Positions 36,076 to 44,759 of a stretch of 64,000 bases of DNA are shown here, one piece after another. How positions within the stretch are numbered: the first letter of the stretch is position 1; the number at the start of each line of letters is the position of its first letter. Under the pieces are notes generated by a model. It ran no database searches, was not told the origin of the DNA, and saw nothing but the letters and a program-made list of their open reading frames with translations. This stretch comes from DASXRU01 sp034665305. Lineage in GTDB: Bacteria > Acidobacteriota > Blastocatellia > Pyrinomonadales > Pyrinomonadaceae. The DNA is taken from NCBI GenBank assembly GCA_034665305.1, contig JAXDFZ010000011.1, positions 124,001 to 188,000 of the forward strand, in the 5' to 3' direction. A program made the position numbers and the translations under genes.

Positions 36076-36264
36076 ATGAATCAGGGTGGCGATCGAGGGA
36101 AAAGTCCGAACGAAACCGGCACGCAACCAACACGCAGAAAAGAACAAACTTTTCAACAGGCTCAGAAACCGGAGCAGGGCCGGGCAGGTCAGGGTTCTGC
36201 AAACTCGCGCCAGCCCAGCCCAAAGAAAGTTCAGGCACGAACAACCTCGAAATCGTGGCAGTGA
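36076..36264 (+). CDS. Small disordered hydrophilic protein
   Basis: A 62-residue, Gln/Lys/Arg/Gly-rich protein without hydrophobic core (MNQGGDRGKSPNETGTQPTR...). It has a modest ribosome-binding site (GAGC about 8 bases before the ATG). It shares ETxTQPTR and Q/G-rich character with the predicted protein at 40432 and general composition with the one at 41355. Hydrophilin-like proteins of this sort are common in desiccation or stress cassettes. Function unknown. Confidence 0.5.
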   Translation: MNQGGDRGKSPNETGTQPTRRKEQTFQQAQKPEQGRAGQGSANSRQPSPKKVQARTTSKSWQ

Positions 36265-36756
36265 GCGGCAGTGCGGCAGGGGCCCGCCGGATCGTCTGGA
36301 TGCCTTTCCCTGGTCTATACAGGCTACCAAATCGGTGTGTACCGACGAATTCACGGACTTTCAACCCACAACCCTGTGCCTTTGGTCCGAATCCACGAGA
36401 TGACAAACAATGCTTTGAACACTTCCGGCAAACATCCGCACCTCCCAATGCTTGATTTTCGAACAGAAAAGCAAAGCGTAATTGATGGGTGCAAGTTGAT
36501 GCCGAGTCGGACGTTTCAGCTGTTCCAAGCAAAAACGTAATCAAACTCACGTAAACAACCATGTTGTGATCGATAGGGGACAGACGGTCATCCGCCCTGG
36601 AAGTAATTTACCGAACACACACGCAGGTTTGGCCGAGGACCATCCCGCCCCGACAGCTTGAGGTCCTCTGCTCTTATTCACACCCGGCTATTCTGAAGTG
36701 CTTCCGGCGCCTCTCAGGTGACGAGCGCTTCAGTCTTTCCTCCTTGAAAGGCAACT
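36265..36756. other. Gene-poor region before the receiver gene
   Basis: Several overlapping frames occur here but none has a convincing start or protein-like sequence. Bases about 36634-36669 contain GAGGACC and GGTCCTC as short inverted arms. The last 30 bases include CTCCTTGAAAGG before the receiver gene start. No other feature is supported. Confidence 0.45.
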
Positions 36757-37158
36757 ATGAAACCCTCGAAAATTCTCCTGGTTGAGGATCATGAGGATAC
36801 TCGCGCCTTCATTGTGTTCGTCCTCGAACAAGCGAAATACCAAGTCTTCAGCTCAGACAGTATTGCCGAAGCCTTAATCCTGGCAAAACAAGAACACCCT
36901 GATCTATTTGTATTGGATTCACTGCTGCCAGACGGCAACGGCATCGAGCTTTGTAAGTCTCTTCATCAGCTGACACCCAAAACCCCCATACTTTTCTGTT
37001 CGGCGCGGGCTTATGAGGCTGATAAGCAGGAGGCACTCATGTCGGGTGCGCTGGCGTACCTGGTTAAGCCGGTCGATCTCAACCTATTGCGGTCGACAGT
37101 GGCCGAACTACTGATGCTGGGAGAGGCCGGCAGAGTACCGGCAACTGTTTTTAGGTGA
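36757..37158 (+). CDS. Single-domain response regulator
   Basis: A 133-residue CheY-like receiver with LVEDHEDT (acidic pocket), acceptor LFVLDSLLPDGNG near residue 54, CSARAY and the conserved lysine in LVKPVD. No output domain and no adjacent kinase gene. It lies convergent to the Crp/Fnr-type regulator. Confidence 0.9.
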   Translation: MKPSKILLVEDHEDTRAFIVFVLEQAKYQVFSSDSIAEALILAKQEHPDLFVLDSLLPDGNGIELCKSLHQLTPKTPILFCSARAYEADKQEALMSGALAYLVKPVDLNLLRSTVAELLMLGEAGRVPATVFR

Positions 37159-37243
37159 GGAGTATTTGAAAATGTTCGCGAGAAGCGTCGTCTGAAACGC
37201 CCGGAGAGGGAGAAAAGTAAACGTCAGACGATTTGAGAGAACA

Positions 37244-37957
37244 TCATTCCGCGGTAGCACGTGGCCCTTCATCGCCATTGATTGAGTTTTTTAGGGCTTC
37301 ATAACACTCACACGAGAATTCTTCCAATCCCGGGCGATCAGTAATAGTGATATGCCCGCGATTGTAATGAATCAGGTTCGCCGACTGCAGTGTTAAGGCC
37401 GCGACATTTACGGTCGCCCGCCGTGTGCCTAACATCTCGGAGATAAACTCCTGCGTCAGATTCAATTCGTCTGACTCAATTCGATCGTGACACATGAGTA
37501 ACCAGCGCGATAAGCGTTCTTCCACGGTGTGGCTGGCATTGCAGGCAGCAGTTTGAGAAACCTGACGCATGAGAGCGTTCGCGTATCGCAACACACTCTT
37601 TTGCAGCTCGCCACCCAGCGCGAATTCCTCTGTCACCACCCTCGTGGGGACCCGCATTCCCCCATCGGGAATTTGCACAATTGCCCGTTCCGCTGATCTA
37701 CGTTGCCCGAACAAAGCTGCCAATCCGGTGACGCCATCCCGACCCACGAGGCCGACCTCAATGATCTTGCCGTCTAACATCTGTGTGACCAGGGACACCA
37801 TTGCGCCGAACGGAAAATACAAATAATCGATTGGCCCATCCATTTCATAAATGATTCGTCCGTGTGCAAATTCGAATGGTTCCAGGTGCGGTAAGATGCG
37901 TTGATACTGATCGGGGGGTAGCGCGGCGAGAATATTATTTTGGCTCGGGGTAGACAG
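37244..37957 (-). CDS. Crp/Fnr-family transcriptional regulator (CTG start)
   Basis: A cyclic-nucleotide-binding-fold regulator with a C-terminal winged helix (EFISEMLGTRRATVNVAAL as recognition region). The first ATG in frame (37843) would delete the start of the sensor barrel. Upstream, the frame continues in perfect family register (STPSQNNILAALPPDQ, then LPHLEPFEFAHGRIIYE) and ends at a CTG at 37955-37957 placed 6 bases after AGGAGG (37964-37969). No ATG, GTG or TTG fits this site, so I annotate a CTG start giving 238 residues. FNR-type iron-sulfur cysteines are not evident. Confidence 0.8.
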   Translation of the reverse strand: MSTPSQNNILAALPPDQYQRILPHLEPFEFAHGRIIYEMDGPIDYLYFPFGAMVSLVTQMLDGKIIEVGLVGRDGVTGLAALFGQRRSAERAIVQIPDGGMRVPTRVVTEEFALGGELQKSVLRYANALMRQVSQTAACNASHTVEERLSRWLLMCHDRIESDELNLTQEFISEMLGTRRATVNVAALTLQSANLIHYNRGHITITDRPGLEEFSCECYEALKNSINGDEGPRATAE

Positions 37958-38247
37958 CTTGGACCTCCTATGCCTCGTGCGTGTGTGAAAACAGCAACCG
38001 GCAAAAGGAGATTTCGAAGCGTCTCCGAGTGGCGAGTGTTGATTCTCAAAAGAACAAGCGGATGATGAATTTCCTGATCCGCTAGAATATGTAAAGCACC
38101 CTACTCGTTATATGGTGCAATAGCAACGTTCACGCCTGCGGTCACCGCACCGGTCTTGGTGTTGGGTAAGTTTCCGCTTGTGGTTGCGATGCGAAACTGG
38201 CCTGCTCGAATACTCAATGACGTGATCCACGAGCGGAGATAAGTCTA

Positions 38248-39783
38248 ATGGCCGCAAAAATCGAGACCGTTACGATTGGCAAACGGCGCATTGAGCTTTC
38301 CCATCTTGACAAGCTTTTATACCCGGGCAAAAAATTCACCAAAGCAAAAGTAATTGACTATTACATTCGGATTGCACCTTATCTCCTGCCTCACTTAAAA
38401 AACCGGCCCGTAACACTTAAGCGTTATCCGGAAGGCGTCTTCGGTGAATTCTTTTATGAGAAAGAGGCACCGGCGTTTACGCCTCAGTGGGTGAAAACTT
38501 TTCCAGTCCCGCGGCGCGAAAGAATGGGCGAGGCCATCCGTTACATCGTCATAAATGATCTTCCGACGCTGGTCTGGCTCGCTAACCTTGCTAATCTTGA
38601 AATACATCCATTTCTTCATCGCGTACCGCGCAGAAATCGGCCGACGGCCATGGTGTTCGACTGCGATCCGGGTGAGGGCGCTGACGTTTTAAGTTGCGCG
38701 CGCGTGGCGCTGAATCTGCGCGACGTTTTGCAGGAACTACATCTGGATTCATACGCCAAAGTTTCAGGTTCCAAAGGACTGCAGGTTTATGTGCCGCTTA
38801 ACTCCGCCGTTAGTTATGAGCAGACAAGCGCGTTCGGAAAAGCCATCGCGGAACTGTTGGAGCAACGTGAGCCGAATCTAATCGTTTCGCAAATGCCGAA
38901 GCGGCTGAGGACCAAAAAAGTTTTTATTGACTGGAGTCAAAACGCCGAGTTCAAGACGACTGTTGGGGTCTACTCGCTGCGGGCGAAGACACATCGTCCC
39001 TACGTTTCCGTTCCGGTCGAATGGGATGAATTAGCTGAAGCGTTAAAGAAGAAGAATGCCAAACAGTTATTCTTCAGTCCTGAAGAAGCAATAGCCCGTG
39101 CCGAGGAACTCGGTGATCTTTTTGAGCCGGTGTTGAAGCAGGTGCAAAAACTTCCTGGCGCGGTGCGCCAGTTTTTTGAGCTGAGTGAAAGACACAAACA
39201 GAAAAGTGTCGCAGCGCGCAAACCCTACATCCCGAAACGAAATCCCGAAACGCCGGCGGAGGCGAAACCAGTTGCGGTCCAACGAAGTAAACAAGGTAGC
39301 CGCCGCCGTTTCGTGATTCACAAACACAATGCAAGAGGCCCTCAATACGAATTTCGCTTGGAGCTGCACGGCATTCTGAAGTCATGGTCCATCCCCAAAG
39401 GATTTCCCTTTAAAAAGGGCGAGAAACGATTGGCGATGTCCACCGAGGACCAGCCGATCGAGTACCTGGATTTCGAGGGAATTATTCCAAAAGGACAGTT
39501 TGGGGGGATTGTAATGGTGTGGGACATCGGAACCTACGAGTTGATCGAAGGAAATTACTTTAAAGGGTTGCTTCATTTTTATCTGAAGGGCATGAAGCTA
39601 AAAGGAGAATGGACCATTCAGCGTTTGCCCGGTGAAAAGATTGAGAAAGGCAGCCCTGATAAGTGGCAGCTCATCAAGACAGATAAAAACACGCGCCCGG
39701 CGTCTAAGAACCCGGCCGACAAATCCGCTTTATCGAATCGTACAATGTCGCAAATAGCGCGAGCCGAAAAGTTGGGAACGTAG
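38248..39783 (+). CDS. ligD: LigD polymerase-phosphoesterase protein
   Basis: Non-homologous end-joining enzyme. Residues about 10-290 are the primase/polymerase domain with SHLDKLLYPG, NRPVTLKRYPEG and the metal-binding DCDPGEG; about 350-480 are the 3'-phosphoesterase domain with FVIHKHNARGPQYEFRLE and YLDFEGIIPKGQFGG. In many bacteria a ligase domain continues in the same gene. Here the frame stops at 39783 and ligase sequence follows immediately in another frame. No Ku gene is in the window. The polymerase part looks intact. Confidence 0.9.
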   Translation: MAAKIETVTIGKRRIELSHLDKLLYPGKKFTKAKVIDYYIRIAPYLLPHLKNRPVTLKRYPEGVFGEFFYEKEAPAFTPQWVKTFPVPRRERMGEAIRYIVINDLPTLVWLANLANLEIHPFLHRVPRRNRPTAMVFDCDPGEGADVLSCARVALNLRDVLQELHLDSYAKVSGSKGLQVYVPLNSAVSYEQTSAFGKAIAELLEQREPNLIVSQMPKRLRTKKVFIDWSQNAEFKTTVGVYSLRAKTHRPYVSVPVEWDELAEALKKKNAKQLFFSPEEAIARAEELGDLFEPVLKQVQKLPGAVRQFFELSERHKQKSVAARKPYIPKRNPETPAEAKPVAVQRSKQGSRRRFVIHKHNARGPQYEFRLELHGILKSWSIPKGFPFKKGEKRLAMSTEDQPIEYLDFEGIIPKGQFGGIVMVWDIGTYELIEGNYFKGLLHFYLKGMKLKGEWTIQRLPGEKIEKGSPDKWQLIKTDKNTRPASKNPADKSALSNRTMSQIARAEKLGT

Positions 39784-40435
39784 ACGTCGATGAAAATCGA
39801 CTAAAGGATCTGCCGCGGGCTTCGTTCAAATTCATACAGCCGATGCTGGCTAAGCCGGTCGCTCAGCTGCCGCAAAAAGGCGATTGGCTCTATGAAATTA
39901 AATTGGATGGGTATCGTGCGCTAGCGGTGAAAACACGCGGCCGCCTGATGTTATTTTCCCGAAGGGGTAACACACTCAACAAACGGTTTCGATTATTTGC
40001 GACGCCTTCGATTTCCTTGAGGATGAAACGATCGTCGATGGCGAAATCGTTGCGCTGGATCGCGAGGGCAAACCTTCGTTTTCGATGCTTCAGAATTCTT
40101 TTCCAAAACAACAGTCACTGTATTTCTATGCCTTCGACCTCCTAGCTTATCGCGGCAAGGATTTGCGCAAGTTGCCGCTTGTTGAGCGTCGAGTCCTTTT
40201 GGAGAAATACGCGCTCGATGGTTTGCAAGAGCGGTTGTCGGCGACTTTTTCAGCTAAACCAAAGCAGTTGATTGCAGCAGCACGAAAAAGTGGCTTGGAA
40301 GGCGTCGTCGCCAAACGCGCAAAAAGCCATTACGAAGCTGGTGAACGAACCGGCGCGTGGGTGAAATACAAAACGAACAAAGGTCAGGAACTCGTTATCG
40401 GTGGCTTCAAGCCTGGTACCATTGCTTTTGAGTGA
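39784..40435 (+). pseudogene. Broken ATP-dependent DNA ligase domain of LigD
   Basis: From the base after the polymerase-phosphoesterase stop, frame +3 reads KDLPRASFKFIQPMLAKPVA and then the adenylation motif YEIKLDGYRA followed by LFSRRGNTLNKRF. Near 39985-40000 the frame shifts to the one carrying DFLEDETIVDGEIVALD, YFYAFDLLAYRGKDLR and LEGVVAKRAKSHYEAGERT. The frame ends at GGFKPGTIAFE (40435), before the OB-fold. Two frameshifts and loss of the C-terminus make an active ligase unlikely. Confidence 0.85.
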
Positions 40436-40629
40436 CCAGACAAGCTGATCCGAATCAAGGCCGCAATGAAAAACAACCAGAGTACGGCGAAACTCAACCA
40501 ACGCGTACCGATATTAAACAGCAGCGGGGCGGCGCACAATCCGATCAACGCGTGGGCCAAACTGATAAGGGAGCCCATAACCAGGAAGCGAAGGGGAGAA
40601 ATCCGCAAGGCAATCGCCCCGGGAAATAG
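40432..40629 (+). CDS. Small disordered hydrophilic protein (tentative)
   Basis: A 65-residue Gln/Gly/Asn/Lys-rich frame from a GTG overlapping the end of the ligase remnant. It has no recognisable ribosome-binding site, but it resembles the proteins at 36076 (shared TQPTR motif) and 41355 in composition. It could be a real stress-associated hydrophilic protein or the fused relic of one placed by the deletion that truncated the ligase. Confidence 0.35.
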   Translation: MTRQADPNQGRNEKQPEYGETQPTRTDIKQQRGGAQSDQRVGQTDKGAHNQEAKGRNPQGNRPGK

Positions 40630-40945
40630 AATCCGCATCGATCGCTTTTTTTTTGCTCCCGGCTGCCCTTATTGCTGGCGCGCGAAAAATTAACTCATGT
40701 CTTCTGAATGCCATCACACGGACATTAAAATTACCTGACGCAGAACCGCTTCAGTGATGTATCTGACATGCGCCAGCTGCCCCCTTCACGCCTCTGACCG
40801 CTTATCGATTCTTCCACGAATAGACACATTCAAACATTTCCATCCCTGAAGACACTGCAACGTTGACCGACCGCTGGAATAGTTTTTGCTAATCTCATTA
40901 TCGCTGTCACATTTTGTATGAGATCAAAACGGCGGAGGTTGAGAG
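40630..40945. other. Intergenic region upstream of the CxxC protein
   Basis: No gene supported. A weak promoter-like pair, TTGACC at 40863 and GCTAAT at 40888 with a long spacer, precedes the small CxxC protein. This is the only element I could place. Confidence 0.3.
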
Positions 40946-41155
40946 ATGTTCGCCGCAAGCGCTCAAAGCAGGGTGTTTCACCTCATTGAACCAAACGATC
41001 ACCGGATCTTTTGCGGTCTAAGCGTAAGCCCCTTTGTTAGTGAAAAGCCGCGGGGTGAACGCGTTCATATTGTTAAATTCCGACCGCCGGAACGTCTTGA
41101 ATGCAAACATTGCAAGAGGCTGCAGCTGGGGGCTGGCTACCCCAAAGCACCTTAA
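40946..41155 (+). CDS. Small CxxC-motif hypothetical protein
   Basis: A 69-residue protein whose ATG follows GGAGG by 7 bases. The body reads like a folded small protein (HLIEPNDHRIFCGL, VHIVKFRPPERL) and ends with CKHCKR, a possible half zinc-ribbon or redox pair. Unknown family and function; it sits in the stress-gene stretch before the glycine-rich small protein and hemerythrin. Confidence 0.55.
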   Translation: MFAASAQSRVFHLIEPNDHRIFCGLSVSPFVSEKPRGERVHIVKFRPPERLECKHCKRLQLGAGYPKAP

Positions 41156-41354
41156 GAATTAATAAGGTCGTATCTCGAATTGGGGTGGAGTTGTTACAAA
41201 AGTGTTCAGTGTTCGGTACCGATCAAATTTGGCTGTTAGGGCGCTGCTATAAATACGAACTCAACAATCAGCCCCCAAGTCAAACTTAATGCGCATATCT
41301 TTGCGTGGTTTTTCTCAAGTTCGGATATCCGGCTTGATTTACAAGGAGGTAGAC

Positions 41355-41519
41355 ATGGCAGACCAGGATAAGGGAAACCAGGGCGGGAAAGGTGGCGGCC
41401 AGGGCGGGGGAAGATCCGGCGGCGGCCAATCCGGCGGTAACAAACAAGCAGGGGGAGAGTCAGGCGATCGTGGCGGTTCACAAGGCGGCGGCCGATCCGG
41501 TGGTGGTGGCAATCGCTAG
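41355..41519 (+). CDS. Small glycine-rich disordered protein
   Basis: A 54-residue protein nearly composed of Gly, Gln, Ser, Lys, Asp and Arg (blocks GGQGGGRSGGGQSGG). The start is secure: AAGGAGG lies 6 bases before the ATG at 41355. There is no signal peptide. Such proteins are expected to be intrinsically disordered and are often induced by drying or stationary phase; no function can be assigned. Confidence 0.7.
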   Translation: MADQDKGNQGGKGGGQGGGRSGGGQSGGNKQAGGESGDRGGSQGGGRSGGGGNR

Positions 41520-41631
41520 ATAAGGGGGATGACGCGACCGAATAGAGGGCGGTGTCGCGTGAGACTCGCCCTCGTTTCGGTAAGCTGAATCAGAGCAAGG
41601 GTTTCAACTAATAGCCAGTAGGAGAGTCGAA

Positions 41632-42084
41632 ATGAATGCTTTCGCTTTACTTAAAGAAGATCACCAAAAGGTCGCCGGTATGCTCGAGGAAATCGAGAAG
41701 ACCACAGAGCGCGCTATTAAAGGCAGAGAAGAACTGTTTACGCGCCTTAAACAGGAATTGGATATTCACGCAATGATCGAGGAGGAGATTTTTTATCCGG
41801 CATTAGAAGACACGGAAGAGGCCCACGAGATTACCCTCGAGGCGTACGAAGAGCACCGACTTGTGAAGCAGTTGCTTGCTGAGTTAGATAGCGACCCTAA
41901 GGATACCGGGGAGTGGACGGCGAAGTTTACCGTGTTGAAAGAGAACATCGAGCATCACGTGGAAGAAGAAGAGGGCCAGCTTTTTACAAAAGCGCGACAG
42001 GCCCTGAGTGAAGATGAAATTGAAGCTCTTGGCGAGCAACTACAGGAAGCTAAACAGCAGAATCGTCTTGCTGCTGCCTCCTGA
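41632..42084 (+). CDS. Hemerythrin-like HHE domain protein
   Basis: A 150-residue four-helix protein with the HHE pattern: LKEDHQKV, HAMIEEEIFYPAL, YEEHRLVKQLL and EHHVEEEEGQLF supply the His/Glu ligands for a di-iron centre. It probably binds oxygen or responds to oxidative or nitrosative stress. The ATG has a TAGGAGAG ribosome-binding site. Stand-alone gene next to the small disordered proteins. Confidence 0.9.
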   Translation: MNAFALLKEDHQKVAGMLEEIEKTTERAIKGREELFTRLKQELDIHAMIEEEIFYPALEDTEEAHEITLEAYEEHRLVKQLLAELDSDPKDTGEWTAKFTVLKENIEHHVEEEEGQLFTKARQALSEDEIEALGEQLQEAKQQNRLAAAS

Positions 42085-42277
42085 AGATGTTGTTTACCGT
42101 GCATTATTAATTTCGGGTAGGAATTAGTCGGCGACCTCGGCGGGGGCCACAGCAGCCAGAATTCTCACTGCGAGTCGACTGTTCAATCTAAGAAACGGCT
42201 GGGGCCATTTCGGAGGATTCGCCGAGAGCGATATCCCGGTAGCATTACTGTCTTAATTATACGAACGAGGGAAGCGA

Positions 42278-43477
42278 ATGTTGAAAATAGATCATCGTGC
42301 ACAAACGGAACCGGATTTAGTTTGTTTCTCGCATCTGCGCTGGGACTTTGTCTACCAACGGCCACAGCATCTGCTGACACGTTGCGCTCGCGAGCGCCGA
42401 GTATTCTTCGTTGAAGAACCTGTTTTCGGTAACAGCACTATGCGACTTGAGGTTCGCGAAGCTGAAGCCGGAGTACGCGTCGTGGTTCCTCACCTACCCG
42501 AAGGATTACGCAGTGAAATTGCTACCACCGCCGTTATGAAGGAAATGATTCATCGTCTTTTTCTAGGACAGGGTATCCACGAGTATGTGTTTTGGTATTA
42601 CACGCCGATGGCGCTGAGCTTTACGAAACACTTTACGCCAATCGCGTCCGTTTATGATTGCATGGATGAACTTTCCGCTTTCAAGGGAGCCCACTCGGAT
42701 TTACCGGGACTGGAGCAGCAACTCTTTCAACGTGTGGATGTAGTTTTCACCGGCGGCCAGACCTTATACGAAGCGAAGCGAAATGCCCACAAATCCGTGC
42801 ATGCATTTCCCAGCAGTATCGACGTGTCACACTTCGGCAAAGCCAGAACGATAACCAGCGATCCGCCAGATCAAGCTGAGATTCCTCACCCGCGTCTCGG
42901 GTTCTTTGGGGTAATCGACGAGCGCTTTGATATCGAACTACTCGATGCACTTGCAAGTAGACGGCCGGATTGGCATTTCGTCATGATTGGCCCCGTCGTG
43001 AAAATCCATCCAGGCTTGTTGCCGACGCACCCAAACATTCACTACCTGGGAGCGAAGAAGTATGAGGAGCTGCCGTCTTATCTGGCTAATTGGGATGTCG
43101 CTCTCTTGCTGTTCGCGCGGAATGAATCGACCAGGTTTATAAGTCCGACTAAGACACCGGAGTACCTGGCTGCAGGAAAACCTGTCATCTCGACCTCGAT
43201 CCGGGACGTGGTGCGACCTTATGGACACTTGGACCTGGTCAAAATCGCTGACAGTCCTGACGAATTCATACGGGCGGCCGAAAGTATTCTCGAGGGTTCC
43301 GGTAACCGGGTTGAATGGCTCAACAGAGTGGATGATTTTCTCGCCGGCATGTCATGGGACAGAACCTGGCAGCAAATGTCCGACTTGATTAATGCCGCCG
43401 TGGATGCGCGACGGACAAGACACGCGTCGCGTGCGATTTCTACGGTGGGACAAACAGCCGCTGCAGCAGTTTTATAG
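42278..43477 (+). CDS. Glycosyltransferase (GT-B fold, family 1/4 type)
   Basis: A 399-residue cytoplasmic transferase. The N-terminal lobe has LVCFSHLRWDFVYQRPQHLLTR; the C-terminal lobe has LGFFGVIDERFD, HYLGAKKYEELPSYLANWDV and SPTKTPEYLAAGKPVIST, the usual sugar-nucleotide-binding region. It lies 29 bases before glf and presumably uses a nucleotide sugar made by the neighbours. The acceptor is unknown. Confidence 0.85.
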   Translation: MLKIDHRAQTEPDLVCFSHLRWDFVYQRPQHLLTRCARERRVFFVEEPVFGNSTMRLEVREAEAGVRVVVPHLPEGLRSEIATTAVMKEMIHRLFLGQGIHEYVFWYYTPMALSFTKHFTPIASVYDCMDELSAFKGAHSDLPGLEQQLFQRVDVVFTGGQTLYEAKRNAHKSVHAFPSSIDVSHFGKARTITSDPPDQAEIPHPRLGFFGVIDERFDIELLDALASRRPDWHFVMIGPVVKIHPGLLPTHPNIHYLGAKKYEELPSYLANWDVALLLFARNESTRFISPTKTPEYLAAGKPVISTSIRDVVRPYGHLDLVKIADSPDEFIRAAESILEGSGNRVEWLNRVDDFLAGMSWDRTWQQMSDLINAAVDARRTRHASRAISTVGQTAAAAVL

Positions 43478-43506
43478 TTTTTCACAGTCTACCAGGGGGG
43501 GCGAAG

Positions 43507-44751
43507 ATGTTTGATTATCTAATTGTCGGTGCTGGTTTCGCTGGAAGTGTGCTGGCGGAGCGCCTGGCAAACGGTTCCAATAAAAAGGTCTTGCTCTGCG
43601 ACAAACGCCCGCACATCGGCGGCAATGCCTACGACCACTATAACGAAGCGGGGATTCTGATTCACAAGTATGGTCCGCATATATTTCACACGAATTCCCG
43701 CGAGGTCTTCGAGTATCTTTCCCGCTTTACTGAATGGCGGCCTTATCAGCACCGCGTGCGCGCCAGTGTGGACGGTCAGATAGTTCCGATTCCGATCAAT
43801 CTTGATACGATCAATAGTCTTTACGGTTTACAGCTCACATCTTTTGAAGTCGAAGCGTTTTTCAATAAGGTAGCCGAACCGGTCGAGCATGTCCGCACGT
43901 CGGAAGATGTAGTCGTAAGTAAGGTCGGACGCGAACTGTACGAAAAGTTCTTCCGCAATTACACGCGTAAACAGTGGGGTCTCGATCCTTCGGAGCTTGA
44001 CGCCAGCGTTACATCGCGAGTGCCGACCAGGACCAACCGCGATGACCGGTACTTTACCGATACGTATCAGGCTATGCCGCTGCATGGGTATACCCGCATG
44101 TTTGAAAACATGCTGGATCATCCGAACATCAAGATCATGCTGAACTGCGATTATCGCGAGATCGAGAAAGAGTTCCCTTTTCGCGAAATGATCTATACAG
44201 GTCCCGTAGACGCCTATTTTGATTATTGCTATGGAAAGCTTCCCTACCGGTCGCTTGAATTCAAACATGAAACCCACGAGACAACGGTTTTCCAATCGGC
44301 GCCGGTAGTAAATTATCCGAACGAGCAGCTCTACACGCGGGTGACGGAATTCAAATATCTGACGGGGCAGGAACACGCGAAAACCAGCATTGTTTACGAG
44401 TTTCCTAAAGCCGAGGGGGACGCCTATTATCCCGTGCCGCGAAAAGAGAACGCCGACCTCTACGCGAAATATAAAGCACTCGTGGACAAGACGCCGAAGG
44501 TCCACTTTGTCGGGAGGCTGGCCACGTACAAGTATTACAACATGGACCAGATTGTCGCCCAGGCGTTGACTACGTTTGGGAAGATCGCCGGCATGCGTCG
44601 GGTGGAAGCAATGGTCAAGACTCAAAGTAACGGCAATGGCACCGGAAAGACTAACGGCAATGGCGCTGGACATAGTAACGGCAACGGTCACAAGCCGGCT
44701 CTAAATCCCGTCGAGATTCCGGAGCGGGTTATGACGGCAGTTAATCCATAG
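43507..44751 (+). CDS. glf: UDP-galactopyranose mutase
   Basis: FAD enzyme converting UDP-galactopyranose to UDP-galactofuranose. The FAD-binding motif VGAGFAGSVLAERLA is near residue 7, followed by GGNAYDHYN, KYGPHIFHT, RKQWGLDPSEL and the C-terminal FVGRLATYKYYNMDQ. About 375 residues make the complete family length; a low-complexity Asn-Gly tail (SNGNGTGKTNGNG and similar) of about 40 residues is added. The gene is closely packed with the glycosyltransferase upstream and the GH1-RmlD fusion downstream. Confidence 0.93.
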   Translation: MFDYLIVGAGFAGSVLAERLANGSNKKVLLCDKRPHIGGNAYDHYNEAGILIHKYGPHIFHTNSREVFEYLSRFTEWRPYQHRVRASVDGQIVPIPINLDTINSLYGLQLTSFEVEAFFNKVAEPVEHVRTSEDVVVSKVGRELYEKFFRNYTRKQWGLDPSELDASVTSRVPTRTNRDDRYFTDTYQAMPLHGYTRMFENMLDHPNIKIMLNCDYREIEKEFPFREMIYTGPVDAYFDYCYGKLPYRSLEFKHETHETTVFQSAPVVNYPNEQLYTRVTEFKYLTGQEHAKTSIVYEFPKAEGDAYYPVPRKENADLYAKYKALVDKTPKVHFVGRLATYKYYNMDQIVAQALTTFGKIAGMRRVEAMVKTQSNGNGTGKTNGNGAGHSNGNGHKPALNPVEIPERVMTAVNP

Positions 44752-44759
44752 GAGGGGTT

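Noticed and set aside
36050..36562. 170-residue minus-strand frame near the small hydrophilic protein
   Set aside because: Not protein-like, overlaps a better-supported plus-strand small gene, no ribosome-binding site.
40384..40638. Hydrophobic minus-strand frame resembling a membrane protein
   Set aside because: Its hydrophobicity is what is expected opposite a Gln/Lys/Arg-rich coding or low-complexity stretch, it crosses the ligase remnant, and there is no good start.
43828..44691. 287-residue minus-strand frame opposite glf
   Set aside because: It lies wholly inside the strongly supported glf gene and its sequence mirrors glf codon structure; no start signal.
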